From assembly GCA_003229235.1 (NCBI GenBank), contig QIIH01000487.1, positions 1-10,998 of the forward strand: 10,998 bases of DNA, given 5' to 3'. Position numbers and translations under genes: made by a program. The notes under the pieces are model-generated. The model was not told where the DNA came from and did not search any database. It saw only the letters and a list, made by a program, of their open reading frames with translations. The stretch is from Flavobacteriales bacterium (GTDB lineage Bacteria; Bacteroidota; Bacteroidia; Flavobacteriales; Flavobacteriaceae). Positions 1 to 6,323 of the stretch are shown here, piece by piece. Position 1 is the stretch's first letter, and every line of letters begins with the position of its first letter.

Positions 1-863
1 CCAGCTTCATCGTATTTTAATTTTTGAAGCGTCCCTAAACGAAACCCGGCATAACCTCCCAGCCCAACTTTTATTTTTTTGCGAGTACTGTATCTAAAGT
101 AATTTTCTCCTTCCTTTTTTCTCGAAGGTCCAAATTCGAAATGCACCGGAAACACTAAGTTATCTATTCTGAGTTTAGACTTATCTAAATCAAATTCAGA
201 AACCTGCAACTCGGTTTCGCTCCCTGTGTCTACAAAATAACGATTGTCTGTAGGTTTTAGACCGCTTTGTACAAACGAAAAACCGTATTTAAATCGAAGC
301 CAATTGCTCTCTTTAAAAACACGTGTCTTCCATGCCCAACCAAATTCGGCAAAACGGCTACCACCAACCTCAAAATCACTGTCACTTAGAGAGTGCCCAT
401 CACCAATTGCGTTGCTTAAACCAAAAGCAAATACAAAATCGCTAGTTGTACGCCTATCGTACTTACGTTTGCGCGAAGTATATTCTACATCAACCAATTG
501 CCCTTCAGTAAAAACATTAATTTCTATTTTGTTTATAGTCCCTGTTGGCACCCCATTACGCTCAATAAAAGCTATCTTATTGTTTACAATGGCTACTCGA
601 TTCTCTATGTTTAATGCGCGACGTTCGGCTGCTGTTCTTTTGAGCGTATCTGCCTCGTCTGCTGTAATTTCTTTATTTTCTAAGCGACGATTAATGCTCA
701 TCACTTCGTTTTTAAGCGCATCTTTTTCTTCTTGCTCGATTTGCTCAATTGACGCATTTAAGATTTCGATCTGCTGCTCTGCAGTTTCTTTGTCTTGTGC
801 TCTAAATTGAGCTGTAGAAAGCAACCACATGGTGATTGCCATAGCATAGATAATGATTTTCAT
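1..863 (-). CDS. Outer-membrane beta-barrel-like protein with N-terminal coiled coil, 3' end outside window
   Basis: The frame is open from an ATG at 861-863 to the left edge, giving 287 residues with no stop, so the gene is 3'-truncated by the window. The N terminus reads MKIIIYAMAITMWLLSTAQF, a typical signal peptide with cleavage likely near residue 22 (FRAQ/DKE). Residues about 25-100 are rich in Glu, Lys, Ala, Asn and Arg with heptad-like spacing, which suggests a periplasmic coiled coil. From about residue 108 the sequence alternates aromatic/hydrophobic and polar residues (for example DFVFAFGLS, FAEFGWAW, LRFKYGFSF, VGLGGYAGFRLG), as in outer-membrane beta barrels of Bacteroidota. The gene lies 63 bp downstream of the anti-sigma-like gene with no promoter element visible, so it is probably the third gene of that operon. 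The fold is inferred; no enzymatic role is visible. It may be a target or partner of the sigma system. Confidence 0.75.
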   Translation of the reverse strand, partial: MKIIIYAMAITMWLLSTAQFRAQDKETAEQQIEILNASIEQIEQEEKDALKNEVMSINRRLENKEITADEADTLKRTAAERRALNIENRVAIVNNKIAFIERNGVPTGTINKIEINVFTEGQLVDVEYTSRKRKYDRRTTSDFVFAFGLSNAIGDGHSLSDSDFEVGGSRFAEFGWAWKTRVFKESNWLRFKYGFSFVQSGLKPTDNRYFVDTGSETELQVSEFDLDKSKLRIDNLVFPVHFEFGPSRKKEGENYFRYSTRKKIKVGLGGYAGFRLGTLQKLKYDEA

Positions 864-888
864 AAGATTTGAATTTGATAAGAGCTTC

Positions 889-904
889 GGCCTCTTTCGA
901 GGCC
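889..904 (-). other. Intercistronic hairpin with GAAA tetraloop
   Basis: On the minus strand this reads GGCCTC-GAAA-GAGGCC, a perfect 6-bp GC-rich stem closed by a GNRA tetraloop. It sits in the 63-bp gap between the anti-sigma-like stop (927) and the barrel protein start (863). No uridine run follows, so it is not a classical intrinsic terminator. An mRNA-stability or processing element, or a partial attenuator, is more likely. The structure is seen directly; the role is inferred. Confidence 0.55.
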
Positions 905-926
905 ATTGCCCTGATTGATTGATGAA

Positions 927-1706
927 TTAATTGTTTCGATCTGCCATTGCAGTTCGTATTTTACTGTAGCCATCGCCTAAAGCGTCGAATACTTTATCTC
1001 TAAAAGATTGTTCTAAATCGAATTCTACCTGATCGAGCAAAGCCATAGCATCTACTTTTTGAGTGAGTGGATTTATTAGAGGTTTATTCTTAAGGTCATC
1101 TTGTGCCGCGTCTAAAAGTGCCACTACCTCGGCTTCAGAAACCTCACTATTTTGCGCTTGCAAATCTAGAATATCGCTCACTACTTGATCTACTTTAGTT
1201 TCGAATGCACTTTTATCGTTAGTTATATCTGTGGTTGCAACCTCACTAATAGATACTTCTGACTTAGGTATAATTATCTCCTGACTTTCTTGAATAACTG
1301 TGGGTGTATTTTTTACTCTCGCAATCACAATTTCTGGCTTTTTCTCAAGCGGTTTTTGTTGTTTTTCTAAATTTTCTCGCTCTACAATAACCTTTGTCTC
1401 TGGCTGTTGAGTTGCAATTTCTGTCTTTGGACTTTCTAATTCTGTTTCGGGTTGTACAAACTCATTTTGCGTATCGATCTCAACAAATTCTTGTTGCTTT
1501 TCATTGCCCTCACCTTTAAATAAAAGAGAACCAATAATAACTAGCCCAACAAACCCTGCCGCAATCGCCCACCAAATAGGGGTTCTTTTTTTATTCTTTC
1601 CTTCATCTAACTTAGAAGCGAGCCTATTCCAGCTGTCTTCAGAAGGAGTGATGCTTCGCTCAGAAAGCGTCTCTTTTATGTTCTCTTCGAATTTAAGTGG
1701 TGCCAT
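927..1706 (-). CDS. Membrane-anchored anti-sigma-factor-like protein
   Basis: This 259-residue protein has a short cytoplasmic N terminus (residues 1-41, including PSEDSWNRLASKLDE), one clear transmembrane helix (about 43-63, TPIWWAIAAGFVGLVIIGSLLF) and a long periplasmic part. Residues about 65-165 of that part are low-complexity and rich in Glu, Gln, Lys, Pro and Val. A more ordered C-terminal segment follows (about 165-259), including LLDQVEFDLEQSFRDKVFDAL. The ATG start at 1704-1706 lies inside the sigma gene, overlapping its end by 14 bp, which indicates translational coupling. Topology and position are those of an anti-sigma factor for the preceding ECF sigma. No HxxxCxxC zinc anti-sigma motif is present and there are no cysteines, so it is not a ZAS-type protein. 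Similar proteins beside this sigma type are familiar in flavobacteria. Sequestration of the sigma factor is inferred, not shown. Confidence 0.75.
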   Translation of the reverse strand: MAPLKFEENIKETLSERSITPSEDSWNRLASKLDEGKNKKRTPIWWAIAAGFVGLVIIGSLLFKGEGNEKQQEFVEIDTQNEFVQPETELESPKTEIATQQPETKVIVERENLEKQQKPLEKKPEIVIARVKNTPTVIQESQEIIIPKSEVSISEVATTDITNDKSAFETKVDQVVSDILDLQAQNSEVSEAEVVALLDAAQDDLKNKPLINPLTQKVDAMALLDQVEFDLEQSFRDKVFDALGDGYSKIRTAMADRNN

Positions 1707-2259
1707 AACTCGTATTGTTTAATGTTTTTAGTTGTTTTTGTAGCATCTTTCGTGCTTTAAACAACTGTGTTTTTGAGGTGCTTTCGCTTATTTTTAAGTG
1801 AGTTGCAATCTCTGCATGCTTATATCCTTCTATTGCGTACATCACAAAAACAATTCTATATCCGCTAGGTAGCCCATCAATTAATTGCTGAATACGATCC
1901 AAATCAAGACTGGTTTCTAAATAGTTTGCATGTTGCTCTGTGGCATCGATACTTGCCTCGTCTTCAAAATATATCTTCTTTTCTTTTCGCAAAAAGGAGA
2001 TACATTCTCGTGTCATAATTCGGCGTAGCCAACCTTCAAAACTTCCAGCTCCAGTAAACTGTTTCAAATTTTTAAAAGCCTTAAAAAAACCAGAAAGCAT
2101 TACCTCTTCTGCTCTGTCTGTCACTTTTATATACTGTCTGCAAATACTCAACATTTTAGGAGAAAACATAGCGTATAGCTGCTCTTGCGCCCTTCTGTTG
2201 TCTTCACAGGCTTTTGCAATTAGTTGTTCTAAATTGGTATGTAAATCGATTACTTTCAC
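1693..2259 (-). CDS. ECF-subfamily RNA polymerase sigma-70 factor (GTG start)
   Basis: This 188-residue protein has the two-domain layout of ECF sigma factors. Region 2 spans about residues 23-92, including FSPKMLSICRQYIK, the core-binding/-10 segment around AEEVMLSGFFKAF, and SFEGWLRRIMTRECISFLRK. A short acidic linker follows. Region 4 spans about 119-176 and carries a helix-turn-helix, YKHAEIATHLKISESTSKTQLFKARKML in outline, that would read the -35 element. The start is GTG (2257-2259): an in-frame TGA lies directly upstream and the next in-frame ATG would remove conserved region 2 residues, so GTG is the only sensible start. The stop overlaps the anti-sigma-like gene. An ECF-type promoter motif (2288-2314) lies just upstream, suggesting that the factor transcribes its own operon. 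The regulon and inducing signal cannot be read from the sequence. Confidence 0.93.
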   Translation of the reverse strand: MKVIDLHTNLEQLIAKACEDNRRAQEQLYAMFSPKMLSICRQYIKVTDRAEEVMLSGFFKAFKNLKQFTGAGSFEGWLRRIMTRECISFLRKEKKIYFEDEASIDATEQHANYLETSLDLDRIQQLIDGLPSGYRIVFVMYAIEGYKHAEIATHLKISESTSKTQLFKARKMLQKQLKTLNNTSYGTT

Positions 2260-2287
2260 TCAAACTTTTTAGGCCTGCTATCTTATA

Positions 2288-2314
2288 GACGCAGCAAATA
2301 GTTAAAAGGTTGCC
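2288..2314 (-). promoter_or_regulatory. Putative ECF-sigma promoter of the sigma/anti-sigma operon
   Basis: On the minus strand the sequence is GGCAACC (2314-2308), a 16-nt spacer, then CGTC (2291-2288). The GGAAC/GCAACC-like -35 with a CGTC-type -10 at 16 nt is the usual architecture of ECF-dependent promoters and differs from the TAnnTTTG housekeeping promoter. The CGTC ends 28 nt before the GTG start of the sigma gene. A small inverted repeat, TTGCC-N5-GGCAA (2310-2324), overlaps the -35 box. Autoregulation by the encoded sigma factor is inferred. Confidence 0.6.
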
Positions 2315-2361
2315 TGAGGGGCAAAAAAATTATTTATAATACCGCAAAAGGGTAGGCCTTT

Positions 2362-3339
2362 TTACTTTTTACGATCTATAACGTACTCAATCATAAGCTG
2401 TAGAGCACTTTTGTATTCGGAGTCTGGATAGGTAGTTAAAAGCTGCATTGCTTCTTGCTGAAATTCTTTCATTTTCGAAACTGCATACTCTAAGCCACCG
2501 GCTTGTTTTACGTATGCAATTACCTCATCAACTCTCTTTTTATCGGTATTATGGTTTTTGACAGAATTTATTAGCCATCGCTTTTTCTTAGCATCGGCAG
2601 TGTTCAAGGCATAAATTAAGGGTAAGGTCATCTTTTTCTCCTTGATATCTATACCCGTGGGTTTGCCAATTTTTTCTTTGCCATAGTCGAATAAATCGTC
2701 TTTGATTTGAAAAGCCATCCCAATAAGTTCGCCAAATTTACGCATCACCTCTACTTCTTCTTTAGAAGTATTAACAGACTGCGCGCCCATAGCACAACAG
2801 GCTGCAATGAGTGTGGCGGTCTTTTGACGAATAATTTTATAATAAACATCTTCTGTTATGTCTAGTTTGCGGGCTTTCTCTATTTGTAGTAGTTCGCCTT
2901 CGCTCATTTCGCGAACAGCGCGAGAGATAATTTTGAGTAGGTCAAAATCGTCGTTGTCGATGCACATAACCATCCCTTTAGAAAGTAAAAAATCGCCAAC
3001 CAAAACGGCAATCTTGTTTTTCCAAAGTGCGTTGATCGAGAAAAACCCTCTGCGTTTATTACTGTCGTCTACAACATCGTCGTGAACCAAAGTCGCAGTA
3101 TGAATAAGCTCAATAACGTTGGCGCCTCTAAAAGTGCGTTCGTTTACATCGCCATTATTAATCATCTTGGCAACAAGAAAAACAAACATAGGGCGCATTT
3201 GTTTTCCCTTGCGGTTAACTACGTAGTGCGTGATTTTGTTGAGTAGGGGTACTTTAGAAGACATCGAAATAGAAAACTTTTTCTCGAAAAGCTCCATCTC
3301 GTGTTCTATGGGAAGTTTTATTTGTGAAACCACCTTCAT
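2362..3339 (-). CDS. Long-chain polyprenyl diphosphate synthase (IspB-type)
   Basis: This 325-residue all-trans prenyl transferase condenses isopentenyl diphosphate units onto an allylic primer. Both aspartate-rich Mg2+-binding motifs are intact: the first is DDVVD at residues 87-91 and the second is DDLFD at 214-218. The substrate-binding GKQMRP stretch is at 45-50. The residues four and five positions before the first motif are Thr83 and Ala82. Farnesyl and geranylgeranyl synthases have bulky aromatics there, so small side chains predict a long product. In flavobacteria the quinone is usually MK-6, so a hexaprenyl chain for menaquinone is the likely product, but chain length cannot be read exactly. 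The ATG is at 3337-3339. The gene follows rlmN by 32 bp and has its own -7 element in that gap. Confidence 0.93.
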   Translation of the reverse strand: MKVVSQIKLPIEHEMELFEKKFSISMSSKVPLLNKITHYVVNRKGKQMRPMFVFLVAKMINNGDVNERTFRGANVIELIHTATLVHDDVVDDSNKRRGFFSINALWKNKIAVLVGDFLLSKGMVMCIDNDDFDLLKIISRAVREMSEGELLQIEKARKLDITEDVYYKIIRQKTATLIAACCAMGAQSVNTSKEEVEVMRKFGELIGMAFQIKDDLFDYGKEKIGKPTGIDIKEKKMTLPLIYALNTADAKKKRWLINSVKNHNTDKKRVDEVIAYVKQAGGLEYAVSKMKEFQQEAMQLLTTYPDSEYKSALQLMIEYVIDRKK

Positions 3340-3345
3340 GAGCTA

Positions 3346-3353
3346 CAAAGATA
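3346..3353 (-). promoter_or_regulatory. -7 promoter element upstream of the prenyl synthase gene
   Basis: On the minus strand this is TATCTTTG, a perfect match to the Bacteroidota -7 consensus TAnnTTTG. Only 6 nt separate it from the ATG at 3339, so a transcript from here would be leaderless or nearly so. No TTG is seen at the usual -33 distance, so the promoter is only half supported. The gene may also be read through from rlmN. Confidence 0.4.
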
Positions 3354-3371
3354 GGTAAATTAAGGCCGCCC

Positions 3372-4415
3372 TCATTGTTGTTTGTTTGCCAATTGTCCGC
3401 AAGCGGCATCTATGTCTTTACCACGGCTGCGGCGCACGGTAACAGGAATTCGATGCTTTTCTAAGCCTTCAATATAGGCGTCCAAGGCTTTAGAGTCTGC
3501 TTGTTTAAATTTTGGATCTCCTATGGGGTTGTATTCTATAATATTTACTTTACACGGTACCGCTTTACAAAATTGCACCAAGGCATCTATGTCTTCTTGC
3601 TTATCGTTAATACCTTCCCAGACCACGTATTCGTAGGTGATTTTTTTACTGGTCTTCTCGTACCAATATTCTAGAGCTTCTTTTAAATCGACCAGCGTAA
3701 AGCTTTTGGCAAAAGGCATAATAGACTCTCTAGTTTCTTGAATCGCGCTATGAAGCGAAACGGCAAGGTTAAACTTAACCCCATCGTCTGCCATTTTTTT
3801 AATCATTTTAGGCACACCCGAAGTAGAAACTGTGATTCGCTTGGGAGACATTCCGAGCCCTTCTTTATCGGTGATTTTCTCTATAGAAGCCAGCACATTT
3901 TTGTAGTTCATAAGTGGCTCGCCCATACCCATAAAGACAATATTAGACAGTGGTCTATTAAAATAGAGTTCGCTCTCTCTGTGGATAGCAACTACTTGAT
4001 CGTAAATTTCGTCTGGGTTTAAATTGCGCATGCGTTTTAGCCTAGAAGTAGCGCAAAACGAGCAATCGAGACTACAGCCTACTTGGCTAGAAACACAAGC
4101 CGTGGTACGATCTTTAACCGGTATAAGCACAGACTCTACCACTAGGCCATCATGTAATTTAACCGCGTTCTTGATTGTACCATCATTGCTTTTTTGCATA
4201 TAATCTACCGCAATATGATTAATCACAAAATGAGTTTCTAAAAGCGTTCTAGTTTCTTTAGACAGATTGGTCATGTCTTCGAACTTATGACAACCCTTAA
4301 CCCATAGCCATTCGTACACTTGGTTTCCTCTAAAGGCTTTATCTCCCACGCCTACAAAAAACTCACGTATTTGATCTTTAGATAGGGTTCGTATGTCTTT
4401 TTTGGTATCCTTCAC
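3372..4415 (-). CDS. rlmN: Dual-specificity 23S rRNA A2503 / tRNA A37 C2-methyltransferase RlmN (GTG start)
   Basis: This 347-residue radical-SAM enzyme transfers a methyl group to C2 of A2503 in 23S rRNA and of A37 in some tRNAs. The CxxxCxxC cluster motif is Cys114, Cys118 and Cys121 (CSLDCSFC), preceded by the TTACVSSQVG signature. The two mechanistic cysteines are present: Cys107, seven residues before the cluster as in the E. coli enzyme, and Cys339 near the C terminus (DIDAACGQL), the expected methyl carrier. The SAM-binding region FMGMGEPLMNY is at 161-171. The start codon is GTG (4413-4415): an in-frame TAA lies four codons upstream and no ATG occurs before residue 48, while homologs usually start with a similar KKDIR-L stretch. 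It lies downstream of the protease terminator and upstream of the prenyl synthase gene, 32 bp away. Confidence 0.96.
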   Translation of the reverse strand: MKDTKKDIRTLSKDQIREFFVGVGDKAFRGNQVYEWLWVKGCHKFEDMTNLSKETRTLLETHFVINHIAVDYMQKSNDGTIKNAVKLHDGLVVESVLIPVKDRTTACVSSQVGCSLDCSFCATSRLKRMRNLNPDEIYDQVVAIHRESELYFNRPLSNIVFMGMGEPLMNYKNVLASIEKITDKEGLGMSPKRITVSTSGVPKMIKKMADDGVKFNLAVSLHSAIQETRESIMPFAKSFTLVDLKEALEYWYEKTSKKITYEYVVWEGINDKQEDIDALVQFCKAVPCKVNIIEYNPIGDPKFKQADSKALDAYIEGLEKHRIPVTVRRSRGKDIDAACGQLANKQQ

Positions 4416-4452
4416 TTGGCAAAATTACTATAATTGGTTTAGTTAACCCCAT

Positions 4453-4483
4453 AAAAAAGCCCTTCTGTTTTTGAAGGGCTTTT
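4453..4483 (-). terminator. Intrinsic terminator of the secreted protease gene
   Basis: An 11-bp stem pairs 4455-4465 with 4473-4483 (core GAAGGGC/GCCCTTC) around a 7-nt loop. On the minus strand the stem runs into TTTTTT (4458-4453). It begins 22 bp after the protease stop codon and lies before the rlmN start, so it ends the protease transcript. On the plus strand the trailing T run is shorter, but no convergent gene exists there. Confidence 0.85.
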
Positions 4484-4504
4484 GTAATGTACTTGTGTTA
4501 TTTT

Positions 4505-6157
4505 TTAATGCCTAACAATTATCTTCTTAGTAATGCTAGCATTGTTTTGGTTGTCTATAATCTTAATAAAATAAATACCTTCTGAGTAACTAGAAACATT
4601 TAATTCGTTGTTCACAGCGTTAAATGTTCCGCGTTTTATAAGCTGACCCATAATTGAGTATACTTCGAAATCAAGATCTGTTCCACCAAAGTTTACAACA
4701 TTTAATATGGTAGATGCAGGATTCGGGAAGATCGAAAGGTTTGTCTCAAACTGGAAGTCTGTAATAGACAGTATCTCTAAGGTATCGCCTGCTGTTCCAT
4801 CAGGATCTAACCAAGGCTGCAAACTATTAGAAGAGGAAGCCCCAAAGTCCCATGATTTGTCAAAGCGGCCATATATATCAGCCCCATTGTTATCATTGGT
4901 TCCAGTACATGCAGCAAAGCCTCCAGCAAGTTGCCCAACTATTAATCCATTTTGATCGAATAATGCAGAACCAGAAGACCCACCTTCGGTAACACCTATG
5001 TCCCAACCGTTACCGCCGCCACCGTCAGTGCCAAGGCCATTAATAACCCACATTTCTGTAGTTGGGTTTCCGTTAAAAGGAAATGTTGATTTAAAAGGTG
5101 GATCATCGTCACGACAAACCTTCATTATGTCTCCACTAGGGTGGTGTATTCCTATTGTAAAATCAGGAATTGCAGTTGTACTTCTGTTCCAACCTGCCCA
5201 AACTAAGTTCCAAGCAGAGGGTAGCGATCCGTTGATTCTAACCAACATAACGTCCGATTCTGAGTTGGTAGCCAAACGAGTAGCTCCACTTGTCGAATTA
5301 AAAGCACTTGACGTACTCCCTGCTGTAGTTGCGCAAACTGGTGAAGGGCTTCTCCAGTTAAATCTGAACGACCAAGTAGACGGCGACCCAACATCACAGT
5401 GATTTGCACTTAAAAAATAAGGTTCTCTATCGTTATTTACATTATTAATTAGGGTTCCAGAACATAATCCGCCTCCTAAAATAAATAGTGCCACAGAACG
5501 CTTTAAGTCTTCCTTTATCGGATCCCAATCTGCTCCTACCGGGCAATCAACATCGTGATTACAGTTACCAGAGTCATTGAGGCCTTTGGCCAACAAATCG
5601 GTTTCGGTTACAGAACGATACCCATGCACTACCTTCGAAACATTTAGTTTTCCTGCACCACGAACGGCTTTTGGTTCGTGATATTCGATCCAGATGTTAT
5701 CACCATCTATCATCCAAGTACCTAACATTTCGTCTTCATTATTAAAAGAGCTTGTATAGGCTCCTAATAAGCTACTACGGTCATCGCTGTACAAATAGAC
5801 GCTAGCTCCCGCAGGAAGTTTATACTGATCAAAAACAAAGTTTATTGTTTTTGCGCCTTCAGAAACGATATTAAGTCTCCAAACTCTATCGCCGTTTGGC
5901 AATATATCCCAAACACCAGAGTTATCCACTCCAAGGTCTACACCATGCTCAATCCCAAAGCGCCAAGGAGCATCTTTTCGAGCGTCGTTTATAGCATCTT
6001 CTGCATAAATAACTTCAAAATCGATAGCTTCCATCACCACAGGACTAGTGGCCGATCTGTTTGGTATATCCCAACTTTTTGGTGTTCCTTCGTTTGTAAC
6101 TTGTGCATTCATTGCCATAAGGCCAAACATAGCACACAATAAAGTAATTTTTTTCAT
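4505..6157 (-). CDS. Secreted lysyl-endopeptidase-like S1 serine protease with T9SS type A sorting domain
   Basis: This 550-residue precursor has a signal peptide (1 to about 19, ending MAMNAQ), a propeptide (about 20-191), a trypsin-fold catalytic domain (about 192-459) and a T9SS C-terminal domain (about 470-550, with FPNPAST at 477-483, then EVYSIMGQLI, SEGIYFIKI and a final TKKIIVRH). From recall, the catalytic domain aligns closely with Achromobacter protease I. The triad is His253, Asp302 and Ser395 (GGSSGS). All six disulfide cysteines are present (Cys199, 205, 232, 254, 275, 417), and the S1-pocket Asp that selects Lys corresponds to Asp427. The sequence LLAK-GLNDSGNC places a Lys191-Gly192 bond exactly where the protease I proenzyme is cut, suggesting autoactivation after lysine. 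Trp370 matches the Trp of the protease I Trp-His pair, but the His position is Ala411. The gene is monocistronic, between two terminators. Export through Sec then T9SS is inferred. Confidence 0.92.
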   Translation of the reverse strand: MKKITLLCAMFGLMAMNAQVTNEGTPKSWDIPNRSATSPVVMEAIDFEVIYAEDAINDARKDAPWRFGIEHGVDLGVDNSGVWDILPNGDRVWRLNIVSEGAKTINFVFDQYKLPAGASVYLYSDDRSSLLGAYTSSFNNEDEMLGTWMIDGDNIWIEYHEPKAVRGAGKLNVSKVVHGYRSVTETDLLAKGLNDSGNCNHDVDCPVGADWDPIKEDLKRSVALFILGGGLCSGTLINNVNNDREPYFLSANHCDVGSPSTWSFRFNWRSPSPVCATTAGSTSSAFNSTSGATRLATNSESDVMLVRINGSLPSAWNLVWAGWNRSTTAIPDFTIGIHHPSGDIMKVCRDDDPPFKSTFPFNGNPTTEMWVINGLGTDGGGGNGWDIGVTEGGSSGSALFDQNGLIVGQLAGGFAACTGTNDNNGADIYGRFDKSWDFGASSSNSLQPWLDPDGTAGDTLEILSITDFQFETNLSIFPNPASTILNVVNFGGTDLDFEVYSIMGQLIKRGTFNAVNNELNVSSYSEGIYFIKIIDNQNNASITKKIIVRH

Positions 6158-6201
6158 TAGTCTTTTTTTGGTAAAGAGAAACTTAGTTAATAGTTCTCAT
6201 T

Positions 6202-6228
6202 GAAATTTAAGTCACTAATGTACAGCAA
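6202..6228 (-). promoter_or_regulatory. Weak candidate promoter for the protease gene
   Basis: On the minus strand there is TTG (6228-6226), a 16-nt spacer and TAAATTTC (6209-6202). The second element differs from TAnnTTTG only in its last base, and the spacer is slightly shorter than usual. About 44 nt separate it from the ATG at 6157. A promoter must exist in this gap because a terminator lies just upstream at 6270-6299, but this exact site is uncertain. Confidence 0.3.
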
Positions 6229-6269
6229 TTTTTTGAAAAAATAAAGCAGAAAAAATCCCTATAAGACAC

Positions 6270-6299
6270 AAAAAACCCCAATACCAAGGCATTGAGGTT
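6270..6299 (-). terminator. Intrinsic terminator of queA
   Basis: On the minus strand AACCTCAAT (6299-6291) pairs with ATTGGGGTT (6282-6274) over 9 bp with one G-U pair and an 8-nt loop, followed by a T run (6275-6270). It starts 24 bp after the queA stop codon and separates queA from the protease gene. Confidence 0.8.
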
Positions 6300-6323
6300 C
6301 TATTTAAAAATAAAATATGTTTT

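Noticed and set aside
244..810. Plus-strand open frame of 188 codons
   Set aside because: It lies opposite the barrel-protein gene, whose signal peptide and beta-barrel pattern are clear. The plus-strand translation is Ser/Leu-rich antisense-like sequence without domains.
911..923. GATT-type short repeat downstream of the anti-sigma gene
   Set aside because: It has fewer than three full units and lies outside coding sequence, so there is no reason to read it as a switch.
2346..2362. Terminator after the prenyl synthase gene (AAAAGG/CCTTTT stem at its stop codon)
   Set aside because: The stem is only 6 bp, mostly A-T, and GCGG rather than a T run follows. A T7 run further on (2323-2329) lacks a credible stem.
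2265..2364. AGGCCT with flanking T runs near both ends of the gap before the sigma gene
   Set aside because: The shared core is a 6-bp palindrome and the flanks are simple T runs, so this is not convincing as a repeat or operator pair.
4419..4426. TAATTTTG as a -7 promoter box for rlmN
   Set aside because: It matches TAnnTTTG but lies only 4 nt before the GTG and has no TTG at the -33 distance. A chance match in AT-rich sequence is as likely.
4998..5402. Plus-strand open frame of 134 codons inside the protease gene
   Set aside because: It is antisense to the catalytic domain, which carries intact conserved motifs; nothing supports a second gene.
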